From contig JAKUDP010000011.1 in assembly GCA_022570795.1 (NCBI GenBank), forward strand, positions 930,001-994,000: a stretch of DNA of 64,000 nucleotides, given 5' to 3'. The DNA is from Sphaerulina vaccinii. Taxonomy: Eukaryota; Ascomycota; Dothideomycetes; Mycosphaerellales; Mycosphaerellaceae. Below are positions 1 to 9,867 of the stretch, one piece after another (the stretch's first letter is position 1; every line of letters begins with the position of its first letter). A program made the position numbers and the translations under genes. The notes below the pieces were generated by a model. It had not been told where the DNA came from. It did no database searches and worked only from the letters and a program-made list of their open reading frames with translations.

Positions 1-69
1 GTCCATACCAGCCACACTACCTCTCCTCTTCCCTTCATACATCTACACAATGTAGACCGTCTTCACCCC

Positions 70-987
70 ATGGCGACGACTACCACCCATACGCGTGCAC
101 GCAGCAGCACAGTCTCCGGCCCCCATTCCCTCTCCCTCAAAGTCCTCCGCCTCTCCCGCCCAACTCTCTCCACTCAAACTCCCCTCCCAATAACCAACTT
201 CGCCAACGGCTTAGACATCCCTCCTTCCGCCTCTCATGACATCTCAGGACCAGCTTTCCCTCTCTCAGCTGCTTTGACTCTCCCAGCAGCTTTTGGAGCA
301 GCATATGTCGGAGAGACGTTTACGTGTACTTTATGCGTGAATAACGAATTACCTGAGAGTGCAAAGAAGAGGGTTGAGGGGGTGGAGGTGAAGGCGGAGT
401 TACAGAGTCCGTCTAAACAAGATGGTGGTATAGAGCTGGAGTTGAAGAATGCTGAAGGGGAGGATGAGGAGATTCGTCCGGGGGAGACTAGGCAGCTAAC
501 GCTGCAGCATGAATTGAAAGATGAGGGACCACATGTTTTGGCTGTTACGGTCAGTTATACTGAGATACTGGCGGGTGTGGGTAGGGCGAGGACGTTTAGG
601 AAATTGTATCAGTTTGTGTCACAGCAGTTGGTTGCTGTGAGGAGTAAAGTTTCGGAGAGGAGGAAAGAAGGTGCAGGGAAGAGGGAGTGGGTGTTAGAGG
701 CACAATTGGAGAATGTTGGTGATGGTGGAGCTACGATTGTGGTTGAGAGGGTTTGGTTGAAGGAGAGTGAGGGGATCAAAGGGAAAGCGTTTAATGGGAG
801 TGATGAGAGAGGAGTGGTGTTGAAGCCGGGAGATGTGGAGCAGATTATGTTCTTGGTCACGGAAGAAGAGAAGGGGGAAGAAGTGGGAGGGAAGAGACAG
901 TTGGGACAATTGAATATTGATTGGAGAAGTGCCATGGGCGAGAAGGGGAGTTTGACTACTGGGTGGTTGTCTAGTAGGGCGAGATGA
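70..987 (+). CDS. TRAPPC13: TRAPP complex accessory subunit TRAPPC13 homologue
   Basis: Single-exon gene, 305 residues. The N-terminal part carries the family hallmarks: HSLSLKVLRLSRP near residue 19, the block LTLPAAFGAAYVGETFTCTL near residues 69-88, and VGRARTFRKLYQFV in the middle. These are typical of the TRAPPC13 (DUF974) family. In this family the protein belongs to the transport protein particle tether/GEF that activates the Ypt1/Rab1 GTPase in ER-Golgi and autophagy traffic. It has no signal peptide and no membrane segment, as expected for a cytosolic peripheral protein. The ATG at 70 is the first in frame and the conserved block starts soon after. The third positions shift from C-rich at the 5' end to A/G-rich at the 3' end. 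It is slightly short for the family, so a small C-terminal loss is possible. The downstream neighbour is a non-coding repeat array. Confidence 0.88.
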   Translation: MATTTTHTRARSSTVSGPHSLSLKVLRLSRPTLSTQTPLPITNFANGLDIPPSASHDISGPAFPLSAALTLPAAFGAAYVGETFTCTLCVNNELPESAKKRVEGVEVKAELQSPSKQDGGIELELKNAEGEDEEIRPGETRQLTLQHELKDEGPHVLAVTVSYTEILAGVGRARTFRKLYQFVSQQLVAVRSKVSERRKEGAGKREWVLEAQLENVGDGGATIVVERVWLKESEGIKGKAFNGSDERGVVLKPGDVEQIMFLVTEEEKGEEVGGKRQLGQLNIDWRSAMGEKGSLTTGWLSSRAR

Positions 988-1236
988 GGATGAGAGCTGG
1001 ATCTTACATCTCTCGTCAAGCGTATCTGTGAGCATTTGAAGGATACCCAATAGTACATGTGTGAACATGTCTGGACAGTGAAGCTGCTATCAAGCAAAAA
1101 GACCGACCTCTTTCTCGGAGTATCAAAACACAAGCTGCACTTCCGATGCAAAACAATCGGGTCTACTGGGTGCGAAGTCGACCGAGACGAGTTCAGATCA
1201 GTGCTCTGAATCCTAAGATCTGACTTGCCGTAGCCA

Positions 1237-4200
1237 CGCATCAGTACAAACCGACGACTTACCGACTGACCCACGAAGCCTGGACGATCATTGAGAGAAG
1301 CCAGATCTTGGCCTCATATATACCCTGGTCCGATTTAAGCCTAGAGTGTCAAAAAGACTCCCAAGAAGTGGTAGGCAAAAGCGAAAACAATCGTCCTCAC
1401 TCTGTCGCCAGCATGCGGTCACATCTTCTGCTTCGAGCTCAAAGAACTCCAAGTCGAGGAGCGTTAGACCAACTCACCAAGCATCAGTATACACCAACGA
1501 CCTACTGCTTGCGCCACCGAGGTTTGGACGATCATTGGATGTTCTTGTGTTTGAGCTCTACATATACCCACACTCCATGCCATGGTACGGATGCTCAAAA
1601 GGAGATGGCATTTCATTCCAAGAAGGAGATGGAGAAGACAAAAGAAGCGCCGTTTCTCAGCGGCAGGAACACTTCTGGGTCGAGCCAAGTTCAGCAAACT
1701 TGAGGCCTGACAACGTTTGTACCAATTCCACAAGCATCAGTATACACCAACGACTTACTGACTGCGCCACCGAGGTGTGTACGTTTATTGTATCAAGCTA
1801 GATTCTGCATGCATATGTACCTGGACTCTGTGTTGTGAATCGAATGTCAGGAAATGTTGACATTTCATGATAGAAGTGAGATACAAAAGGGCAAAAGAAT
1901 CGACCTATCATCGACAACAACACGCAGATAATCTGGGTGGGTACCAGTCTTGCGATATTGAATACAGAGAACTTTCATGCCTGATCCTCAAGCATCAGTA
2001 TACACCAACGACTTACTGATTGCGCCACGGAGGTTTGGACGATCGTTGAAGGCACTGGACTTTTTGCTATGTATGTACTGTCATTATGTGCAGGCATCAT
2101 CTGGCAAAATGGAGCGGAAGAGCAAAACCATCGCCATGCATCGACGGTGACAAGTGAGCAGAGAAGCAGAAGTCTATCGAGGACTTGCTATCTGTTCGTT
2201 CGGCTTATATTTATGTTCAAGCATCAGTGCAAACTGACGACTTGCTGACTCGGCCACGGAGGCTGGCTGATCGTTGGATGCACTAGGAATGGTATCGTAT
2301 TTGTACCTCCACTAGGTGCAGGAGTGCTTGCAACATGAGAGACAGAAGAGCAAAATAATCGCCGTGCGCTCCATTGCAAGCTCGTCGGGAACGACTTAAG
2401 TCTACTTTAGACTCCTTGTCCTTCACGCTGCTTTGCACATGTCCAAGCTACGGTGGAAATCAACGACTTACTGACTTGGCCACGGAAGCTGGACGATTGT
2501 TGAATGCACGAGCATCGGCGTCATATATGTACCTCAAGCATTTGCAGGAGTAATTGCAAAATGGGAGACACAAAAGGCTGTAAAAGAGCAGAACAATCGC
2601 CATGCAATCCATGTCCGCTTGATGTGATTAGGACAAAGTCTACTTTGTCAGTCCCACTTTGATGCACATGTCCAAGCATCAGGATACCCGACGACTTGCA
2701 GACTTAGCCAAGGACGCTGTCCGACTATTGGCAGCACTTAATTGGTGTTGTATATGTATTCATACTAGAGATCAGCAGCCTCTGGCAAAAGATATCTGGC
2801 TAGCATGCAAATGTGCAAAACAATCGCCATGCATTCGATGGCAGGTATGACACAGAAGAAGGTCGAGTCTGTCGAAGACTCGATGTCCTGCCCAGTTTCA
2901 TGACATATGTTGAAGCATCGATGAGAATCGACGACCTACAGACTGAGCCAATGAGGCTAAGACGACTATTGGGATTCGTGTTCTGGGAACGTATATCAGT
3001 GTTGCTCTGTGGTCTTTTGAGCTCAAAAGCGTTGCACGCTTCTGGTCACACAACACACAAGCGAATCACACAAAAAACAACAACAAGCAAAACAATCACC
3101 GAATCTATGATCAAGGCGCTCAACCTTCCATGGTCTGGCTCCATCGAAGGAGATCTCCGTACAACTCATTTGCAAGCATTGGCATTACCGACGACATACT
3201 GCTTGCGCCATTGAGGCTAGGACGATTGTTGAACGAACTGCTAAGCCTTGGTGTACATATACCTCATCCGGAGCACGGAATCGAACCAAAAGACTATCTC
3301 TTCCTTGCAACGGAGTCTACCAAAAGAAGAGAAAAGAGCAAAACAATCGCTCGAACCTATGACTTGAGCAAAGCGGGGGGGCATATAGCGACGCCATCAG
3401 GGTACACATCTTTTCGATGTCTGCAAGCATCGGCTATGCCAACGACTTACTGCTTGTGCCATTGAGGCCAGGACGATTGTTGAGTTGCTTGTCTTGGGGA
3501 TGTGTATCAATGCTGCCTTTAGCTCTAGCCGTCCCATGAGAGTATGCCGATCTTATGCTACTGAGCACGAGTCAAGCAAAAGAAGGGCAAAACAATTGCC
3601 CTGCTCATGACCTGATGCAGTCGAGCTAAAACCCCCATAGCAACTCTACAATGACATTAACCGAAATGCGCTATTGCAGGCGCCAGCTATGCCGACGACT
3701 TACTGCTTGAGCCATTGAGGCTAGGACGACTGTTGGATAATACAAGATTGAGGTTGTACATCAACGTCCACCGGACACACGGATGTCTGGCAAAACAATA
3801 GATGGCTCCAATCATGTGGAGTGGGAAAAGGCTGGCGAGGGGCAAACTTATCGCCTAGGCAATTGGTCGAGCCCCAGCACCTCTTGTCGTCGATGGAAGT
3901 TTCCATCTGCAAATACAACTGATCATGTTCATTGCAAGCGTCAACTTGCCGACGACTTACTGCTTGCACCATTGAGGCTAGGGCGACTGTTGGAAGGACA
4001 ACCAGTTCCTGGTGTACATGTAGCTCCAGTCAGGACGACGCGAAATCTGTCAAAAGAATACTTATGGAGGCCGAGAGACCAAAGAGCAAAACAATCGGCA
4101 TAGCTCTCGGAGTCGCGGCTACGTACTCTACCAAGCTCAGATCAACTTGCATAGTTCGAGAAGCCACTCCCTTGTCAGGCGTAGTAATACTGGCGACTTA

Positions 4201-4900
4201 CTGACTCGGCCATAGAGACTGGACGATCATTGATTTCGGCAGAATCCTTGCTGCATATGGAGCCTCATCCGAAGCGCGAATGATCGGCAAAAGGACAATG
4301 ATTCAGGAGCTCGCAACAAGATGCAAAAAGACCGCCCGTTAGGTGGATTGGGAAGGCCCCCCACAAGCTCAAATCAACTTATGTGGTTCGAACAGCTATC
4401 CTACTGTCAGGCGTCAGTCAATGCCGACGACTTACTGACTCGGCCATAGAGGCCAGACGATCGTTGCAAGTCTGTGCTGAGATATCATATATGATTCTCT
4501 ATAGCGGAGGTTCGAAGTCAAGCAAAAGAGCAAAACAATCGCCCTTCTAATGCAAGAGGCTATGTCCAGACAAACCCGAATCAATTCGAGGAAGTTTGAC
4601 TGCTACGCTCGTAAGGCATTAGTGTTTACCAACGACTTACCAACTCGGCCACGAAGGCTGGGCGATCGATGCAATACTAGTTGCAGGAGTAGTATATAGC
4701 TCTTCACGGCGATGGCGAGGGTCAGGCAAAAGAGCACAACGATCGCCTTTCTTCGAGACCGCGTTCAGCGCCTTCTCGAGATCTTCTTGCAAGGTGTAAC
4801 AGCTACTCTATGTCATGCGTTAGTTAATGCCGACGACTCACTGACTCAGCCATAGTGGCCTTGGCGATCGTTGTAAGTCTGCGATGAGGGTCTTATATGG
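1237..4900. repeat. Degenerate tandem array, about 16 units of roughly 240 bp
   Basis: A core of about 55 bp recurs at about 1237, 1479, 1731, 1990, 2219, 2447, 2672, 2910, 3174, 3422, 3677, 3937, 4178, 4409, 4612 and 4823, giving a period of 203-264 bp. Its best conserved part reads CGACGACTTACTG, then GCCAnnGAGGC, then GGACGATYGTTG. In most units a second block follows 80-110 bp later, of the form CAAAAGAGCAAAACAATCGCC (for example about 1375, 2118, 2813, 3338, 3583, 4084, 4508, 4731). Between the blocks there is usually a CATATATA-like patch. Some units translate to a shared phrase (ADDLLLAPLRLGRLL), but others have stops in that frame, so coding is not supported. The units are diverged and GC-normal, without the RIP signature seen at 32-48 kb. 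No function is known. Confidence 0.85.
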
Positions 4901-5810
4901 CCACTGCATGGTAGGGTGTTCAGCATGCTTTTTCACATGCCAACCGAGTGCCAGTAGGCTGCATACTGGAGCTCAGTCTATGAGCCAGATTCCAGGCCGT
5001 CGCATCTCCAGGTACATGATATTGCGGTCGAGTTGAGACGGAAAGATGGACACTTCGAAAGTTCGAGATCCTCGTACTGGAGCTCACCGTGTTCAAGTTT
5101 GGGTCGTGAAATACGCGGCCATACGAAGCGACACACATCCACGTGCAGTAACTTCTGGAAGCAGGAACAACCACACTTACACGAGCCACGGATCCGGCGT
5201 CTCGGCTAAAGTGCCATACACTAGAGCGTACCATTTACCTGCCTGTTTTGGAAGTAATCCTCCGGTATACTAGCACATCAGAGTTTAGCGATGTGGGTTG
5301 TGCAAGTCGTACTTCTCCCAAGGACACGAAGGTCTTCTTCGACCTCAAGCGATTCAGCTCTCGCTTGCTTCGCGCAACACAAGACTCAATCTATTTCGCG
5401 CCACTTGGGCTCTCACAGCCTCATCGCGGACTTCAGCTGTACATATGCGACTAAGCCGAGTGTTTGAGCCACTCGCACCAATCGTCTCAGGCTCGACTTA
5501 GCGATGCTCCACGACCGTCACTTGGCTATGTCGCTAAGCTTCTAGCGAAGCTTGTGTACACCACCTGCATACAACGTTGTAGATCATGCATGAAGGACGT
5601 CGATCACGCGGAGCTTCTGACACTTGTGGCTACATTGGCTATGTCTGGCGCTGCCCCCAAACGGTACTTGGTCGATCACTGCTATCCGGAGTACATCGCT
5701 AGAGCAATACCACCTCACTTGCTGCCCCCAAACGATGGTGCTGCTCGGAGCGATGCAAGCAAGTCCGTCCACCACTCCTGTATCAGCTCGCTGCGCCGCT
5801 GCGACTGATG
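4901..5810. other. Intergenic region upstream of the polygalacturonase
   Basis: No convincing gene is present, only short overlapping ORFs on both strands. It holds a 14-bp direct repeat, GCTGCCCCCAAACG, at 5650-5663 and 5721-5734. This lies 170-250 bp upstream of the pectinase start codon and could be a regulator binding site (inference). Confidence 0.4.
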
Positions 5811-5816
5811 CCAGAC

Positions 5817-5822
5817 TATAAG
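5817..5822 (+). promoter_or_regulatory. Probable TATA box of the polygalacturonase gene
   Basis: TATAAG lies 80 bp upstream of the ATG at 5902, a usual distance for a strongly expressed, inducible fungal secreted-enzyme gene. The call rests on motif and spacing only. Confidence 0.4.
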
Positions 5823-5901
5823 AGTATGGACTGCCAGAGCCACTGATGGAGATGTTCTTGATCACAGCACGTCCAAGTCTCATACAACAGCCTGACACAA
5901 C

Positions 5902-7093
5902 ATGTTCTCCTCCAAGACTTTGCTCCTCGCGCTCAGTGTAGCCAGCACAGCCCTCGCAACTCCAGTTGCTCAACCACAAGTCACAGCAGCACCGTCACTC
6001 GACAAGCGCGCTACAACATGCACCTTCTCAGGCTCTAGCGGAGCCTCTCTAGCCAGCGAATCAAAGACCTCATGCTCGACTATCGTCCTCTCCTCCGTCG
6101 CTGTACCTTCTGGCACAACTCTCGACTTGACGAAGCTCAACGATGGCACTCACGTCATCTTCGAAGGCACGACAACATTCGGCTACAAAGAATGGTCCGG
6201 CCCCCTCGTCTCCGTCTCAGGAAATAAGCTCACTGTCACCGGAGCTTCTGGCAGCTTACTCGATGGCGGAGGTGCTAGATGGTGGGATGGCCAAGGCTCC
6301 AATGGTGGGAAGACCAAGCCGAAGTTCTTCTATGCGCATAGCATGACTTCTTCGACCATCTCTAACATCAACATCAAGAATAGTCCTGTTCAGGTCTTCA
6401 GTATCAATGGAGCTACGGATTTGACATTGAGTACGATTAGTATTGATAATAAGGATGGAGATACTGGTGGCGGCCACAACACTGATGCCTTCGATGTCGG
6501 CTCGAGCACTGGGGTTACGATTAGTGGTGCTACAGTTTACAATCAGGATGACTGCTTAGCTGTTAACTCAGGAACGAATATCAACTTCACTGGAGGGTAC
6601 TGCTCAGGCGGTCACGGCATCTCGATTGGCTCTGTGGGTGGCAGGGACGACAACACAGTTGACACTGTCAACATTCTGAACTCGAAGATCGTGAACTCCC
6701 AGAATGGTAAGTCGTGGCTTGGTTCAATATCTTGGTTGATGGTAATTGACATTGCTCTCTTTAGGTGTTCGCATCAAGACTGTATCAGGCGCTACAGGTT
6801 CTGTTAAAGGTGTAACATACAAAGGCATCACTCTGTCAGGCATCACGAACTACGGTATCGTCATTGAGCAAGACTACGAGAATGGAAGTCCTACTGGAAC
6901 TCCTACGAGTGGAGTGCCTATCACTGGCCTGACTCTCAATGGTGTTACTGGTAGTGTGGCGAGCTCGGCTACAGACATCTATATCTTGTGTGCGAAAGGT
7001 ACTTGTTCGGATTGGACTTGGACAGGAGTCTCAGTCACAGGAGGAAAGACTAGTACAAAGTGTACGAATGTGCCTAGTCCTGCGAAGTGCTGA
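5902..7093 (+). CDS. Secreted endopolygalacturonase (GH28)
   Basis: Two exons, 5902-6706 and 6765-7093, with a 58-nt phase-1 intron (GTAAGT...TTTAG), give 377 residues. The enzyme hydrolyses alpha-1,4 linkages of homogalacturonan (pectin) outside the cell. The N-terminus is a signal peptide (MFSSKTLLLALSVASTALA). A short propeptide ends in the KR dibasic site (SLDKRA) used by Kex2-type proteases. All four GH28 signature blocks are present in order: HNTDAFDVG, YNQDDCLAVNSG, SGGHGISIGSVGG and, across the intron, VRIKT. The Asp residues of NTD and DD, the His of GHG and the R-K of RIK form the known active site. The right-handed beta-helix is complete and its length is normal for fungal endo-PGs. 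It converges with the next gene, 42 bp away. Its presence suggests a plant-associated lifestyle. Confidence 0.96.
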
Positions 7094-7135
7094 GCGACTT
7101 GAGACAATAAAATCGACAGCAAGAGCTAATAGCGC

Positions 7136-9304
7136 TCAGACAGGCGCAATATCAATACTATCAGCAGAAAGCGCCCCATCACTGATGACCAGCCCAACTG
7201 AGCCTCCTTCATACTCATCATCCTTCGCTACTAACTCAAGTCCGGCTACTTTAGCCCTGATCTCACTCCCCTCAACGACAACCTCAACCTCATACTCCAC
7301 GTCCAACTCCCAATGCATCTCCACCTTACTCAAAACCTCCCTCTCTTCATCCCTCGCCTTAACAATCTCAATCTGCGTCCCTCCTTCCAAAAACATAAGT
7401 CCGTACCATCTCCTCAACCCTCTCATCCTGACAATCACACCCGCTGAACTACCCAGAGCAATAGTGAACTTATGTGCTTTAACGCTGTAGTTCTTCCATT
7501 CTCTCGTACCATGTGCAATAAGTCCTTCACCGACATTCTGGGAGATGTAGAAGGAAGGCCTGAAGAATGTGTGGAACTTATCAACAGAGCTTATAAATGA
7601 GGACTCCCACATTGAGATGTTAGAGTGAGAGTGCTCGACGCCGGCTTGGTGAATTGAGGTGGGACGGCGGAGAGTCATGTTTGGTGTGCCAGTCCAGGAC
7701 AGGGTGTGAAAGTGGATTGTTGCATGGGCGGAGTGTTGGGGGCCGACTGGTGTTATGAGGAGACCGACTTGTTGGATTGGCATGTTTTCGAGATGGCGAG
7801 GGATTTGGAATCTGAGTTCTGTGGATTTTGTGCCGGGCTCGAGGATGATTGATTCTGGACTGTCGATTGTTGTGAGAGTGTTGTTTAGGTTGTAGGTTTT
7901 CAGTCGGAATCTGATCCAGAGTGGTGTGGAGTTGGTCGCTGTAGTTGAGAGTTCGGCGTGCAGAGTCTGGCCTGGGTAGAGGAGTGGTGAAGCCATCATT
8001 TCGTAGTTGCGGCTGACTTTGAGGACTTCTGGAGGCGTGAATGTAGGTGTTGAGATGTAGACTGGCTCGGCATCTTGAGCAGACAGGCTTAAGTCAATCC
8101 TCAAATTGGATGTTCCCTCGTCCGTGCTCTCCTGGCGAACGCTAGCTGAGTGGCCAGATGCAGAGTCCACAGTGAAGCCTTGCACGCTCCCAGGAAGAGA
8201 GAAGTGGTATTGCGCTGTCGGAACCTCGTATGGCGGTGCTTGATCCGCGAGCTTATAACCTAGACCAGCAATATCGTAGGTTATGCGTGCTGCGTTGTTG
8301 ATGCCATAACCGCCATCAGCACTCGATATCAGAGCGAGATCTGCGATAGGACCTCGCCAATCGAGATCACCCTCGAAGCAGCTCAACCCATGCATGATTG
8401 CTACTAGACATCCTACATTGCCAGAGTTGCAATCTGTGTCCCATCCACAAGTGTTGACGATATGCATGGCTTTGCTGAACTCATGACCTCCATACAATAG
8501 TGCCAGGACCATGATACCATGATTCGGCATGACATGGCAGATCCCGCCGTACTTGTGGTAGCCATAATCAGCTTCGATCTTGCTTCGAGTTGTCTGCCAG
8601 TCACCGTCTGCTTTAGACCATATTCTGATCTCTGCAATAAGCTTAGCAATTGCACAATCAGTTGGGATGAACGAAAGACCAGTGTCCAGCAAATGATCGA
8701 CATCACTTGTCAAGAATGCTTCAGCTTCCATTGCTGCCCACAGAACAGCTGCATGTACTGCTTCGCCATCATGGCTGACTGTAGCAGCAGCTCTCGCAAG
8801 TTTCGCAGCTAGGGCTGGGTTGCCGGGTGCGACCATTGCCCAGCCATCAATGAAGATTTGAGCCCCAATCTGCTCAGCCAAAGTCTTGCCATTGTTCTTC
8901 GTAGAGCCGCTCTCGGGGCCAGGAAGTCTTCTATGCTTTAAGTTGACGAAAGCCGTGTGCTCTGTGGAGATACCATTGCCTCCCCACCAGAAGACACTCT
9001 TTCGTTCGACCACATTGTTCAGCCAGGTCTTGCCGACCTCTTCAGAGCTGAGATCGGAACGACAGCCGTGTTCTCCAAGAGCTCTCACAAAGGTGAATGT
9101 GCCCGAGACATCATCGTCGATGACGACGCATGGCAGGTCGAACTTCTCGTGAGTGTAGTAGTGGATAGGACCCAGCTTTTCCAAGATCTGTTGATGTGTC
9201 CAGTTCTCAAATGGTCGTCCAAGGTATACGCCCATCAGCTTGCCAAGGACTCCAGCATACACTTTGTGTAGGTAATCTTCAGGCACGCTGACTCCAGCTG
9301 ACAT
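7136..9304 (-). CDS. ADP-ribosylglycohydrolase-family protein with C-terminal jelly-roll domain
   Basis: Single-exon gene, 722 residues from the ATG at 9304, the first ATG in the frame. The N-terminal half is an ADP-ribosylglycohydrolase (ADPRH) fold. It starts KVYAGVLGKLMGVYLGRPFE, has the acidic metal-site motif VIDDDVSGTF and the second metal-site motif GWDTDCNSGNVG, with the two Asp residues expected of a binuclear Mg site. Family members remove ADP-ribose from proteins or act on related ADP-ribosyl or crystallin-like substrates. The true substrate here cannot be read from sequence. The C-terminal half looks like beta-sandwich material, ending in a concanavalin/LamG-like part. This long two-part layout is seen in microbial ADPRH-like proteins thought to act on glycans or nucleosides. 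There is no signal peptide. It shares a 563-bp divergent promoter region with the sugar transporter, a hint of a link to sugar use. Confidence 0.85.
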   Translation of the reverse strand: MSAGVSVPEDYLHKVYAGVLGKLMGVYLGRPFENWTHQQILEKLGPIHYYTHEKFDLPCVVIDDDVSGTFTFVRALGEHGCRSDLSSEEVGKTWLNNVVERKSVFWWGGNGISTEHTAFVNLKHRRLPGPESGSTKNNGKTLAEQIGAQIFIDGWAMVAPGNPALAAKLARAAATVSHDGEAVHAAVLWAAMEAEAFLTSDVDHLLDTGLSFIPTDCAIAKLIAEIRIWSKADGDWQTTRSKIEADYGYHKYGGICHVMPNHGIMVLALLYGGHEFSKAMHIVNTCGWDTDCNSGNVGCLVAIMHGLSCFEGDLDWRGPIADLALISSADGGYGINNAARITYDIAGLGYKLADQAPPYEVPTAQYHFSLPGSVQGFTVDSASGHSASVRQESTDEGTSNLRIDLSLSAQDAEPVYISTPTFTPPEVLKVSRNYEMMASPLLYPGQTLHAELSTTATNSTPLWIRFRLKTYNLNNTLTTIDSPESIILEPGTKSTELRFQIPRHLENMPIQQVGLLITPVGPQHSAHATIHFHTLSWTGTPNMTLRRPTSIHQAGVEHSHSNISMWESSFISSVDKFHTFFRPSFYISQNVGEGLIAHGTREWKNYSVKAHKFTIALGSSAGVIVRMRGLRRWYGLMFLEGGTQIEIVKARDEEREVLSKVEMHWELDVEYEVEVVVEGSEIRAKVAGLELVAKDDEYEGGSVGLVISDGALSADSIDIAPV

Positions 9305-9867
9305 AGTGGTGAAGTCCGTAGCGCTTCGTGACAAGATGCCTGAGCCAGTCTTCACTGGTCATTGTCGTCCAACATGAGGTCGAAGCCATCCGTGATCCTT
9401 GCCAGCGGCCAAAGCTATGCCTGTCACTGGTCAAGGATCCCCACTTCTGTTGTCCTGACATAGACATGACATTCGGCAGTCCTGCCATTGGAACACGCGA
9501 CATCTTTGCAGTTTCGCAACTCACGACCATCGTAGCCAGATCGTCGGCCGAGGACCATTATAGCTTCTCATCTCTAAGTGTGGCCAATCTTGCAATCATA
9601 TCGTGCTATCCGCCCCCACCCTTCGATAGCATTGTGATCCTGGAGCAGATGGCATTCTCGAGATAGGCAGAATGGACCGGAGCATATATTGCAGAAACAC
9701 AGTGAGACTTTGGATGCCGATCCTTGGAACAACCTCGATGTCTTAGGCTGCGGGGTTACTCAGCAAATAGCAGCTTATCAGCGCCGATCCTTCACACTCA
9801 CCTCAAGAACAAGCTAGTAGCCCATGAAGTCGCACTCGGTTTCGACATACACGGCCAACACCAAGCC
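9305..9867. promoter_or_regulatory. Divergent intergenic region between ADPRH-like gene and sugar transporter
   Basis: No gene is seen. The region must hold both promoters. A CATATATT element at about 9683 lies upstream of the transporter. Short ORFs here are antisense readings. Confidence 0.4.

Noticed and set aside
609..1274. 221-codon minus-strand ORF opposite TRAPPC13
   Set aside because: Antisense shadow of a clear gene, with no family pattern.
3130..4103. Repeated peptide ADDLLLAPLRLGRLL from several array units, as if a repeat-protein gene
   Set aside because: Other units have stops or frame changes in the same place and there is no continuous frame or splice pattern.
1237..4900. CRISPR-like look of regularly spaced repeats
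   Set aside because: The genome is eukaryotic, the units are about 240 bp with degenerate cores, and there are no short identical repeats or cas genes.
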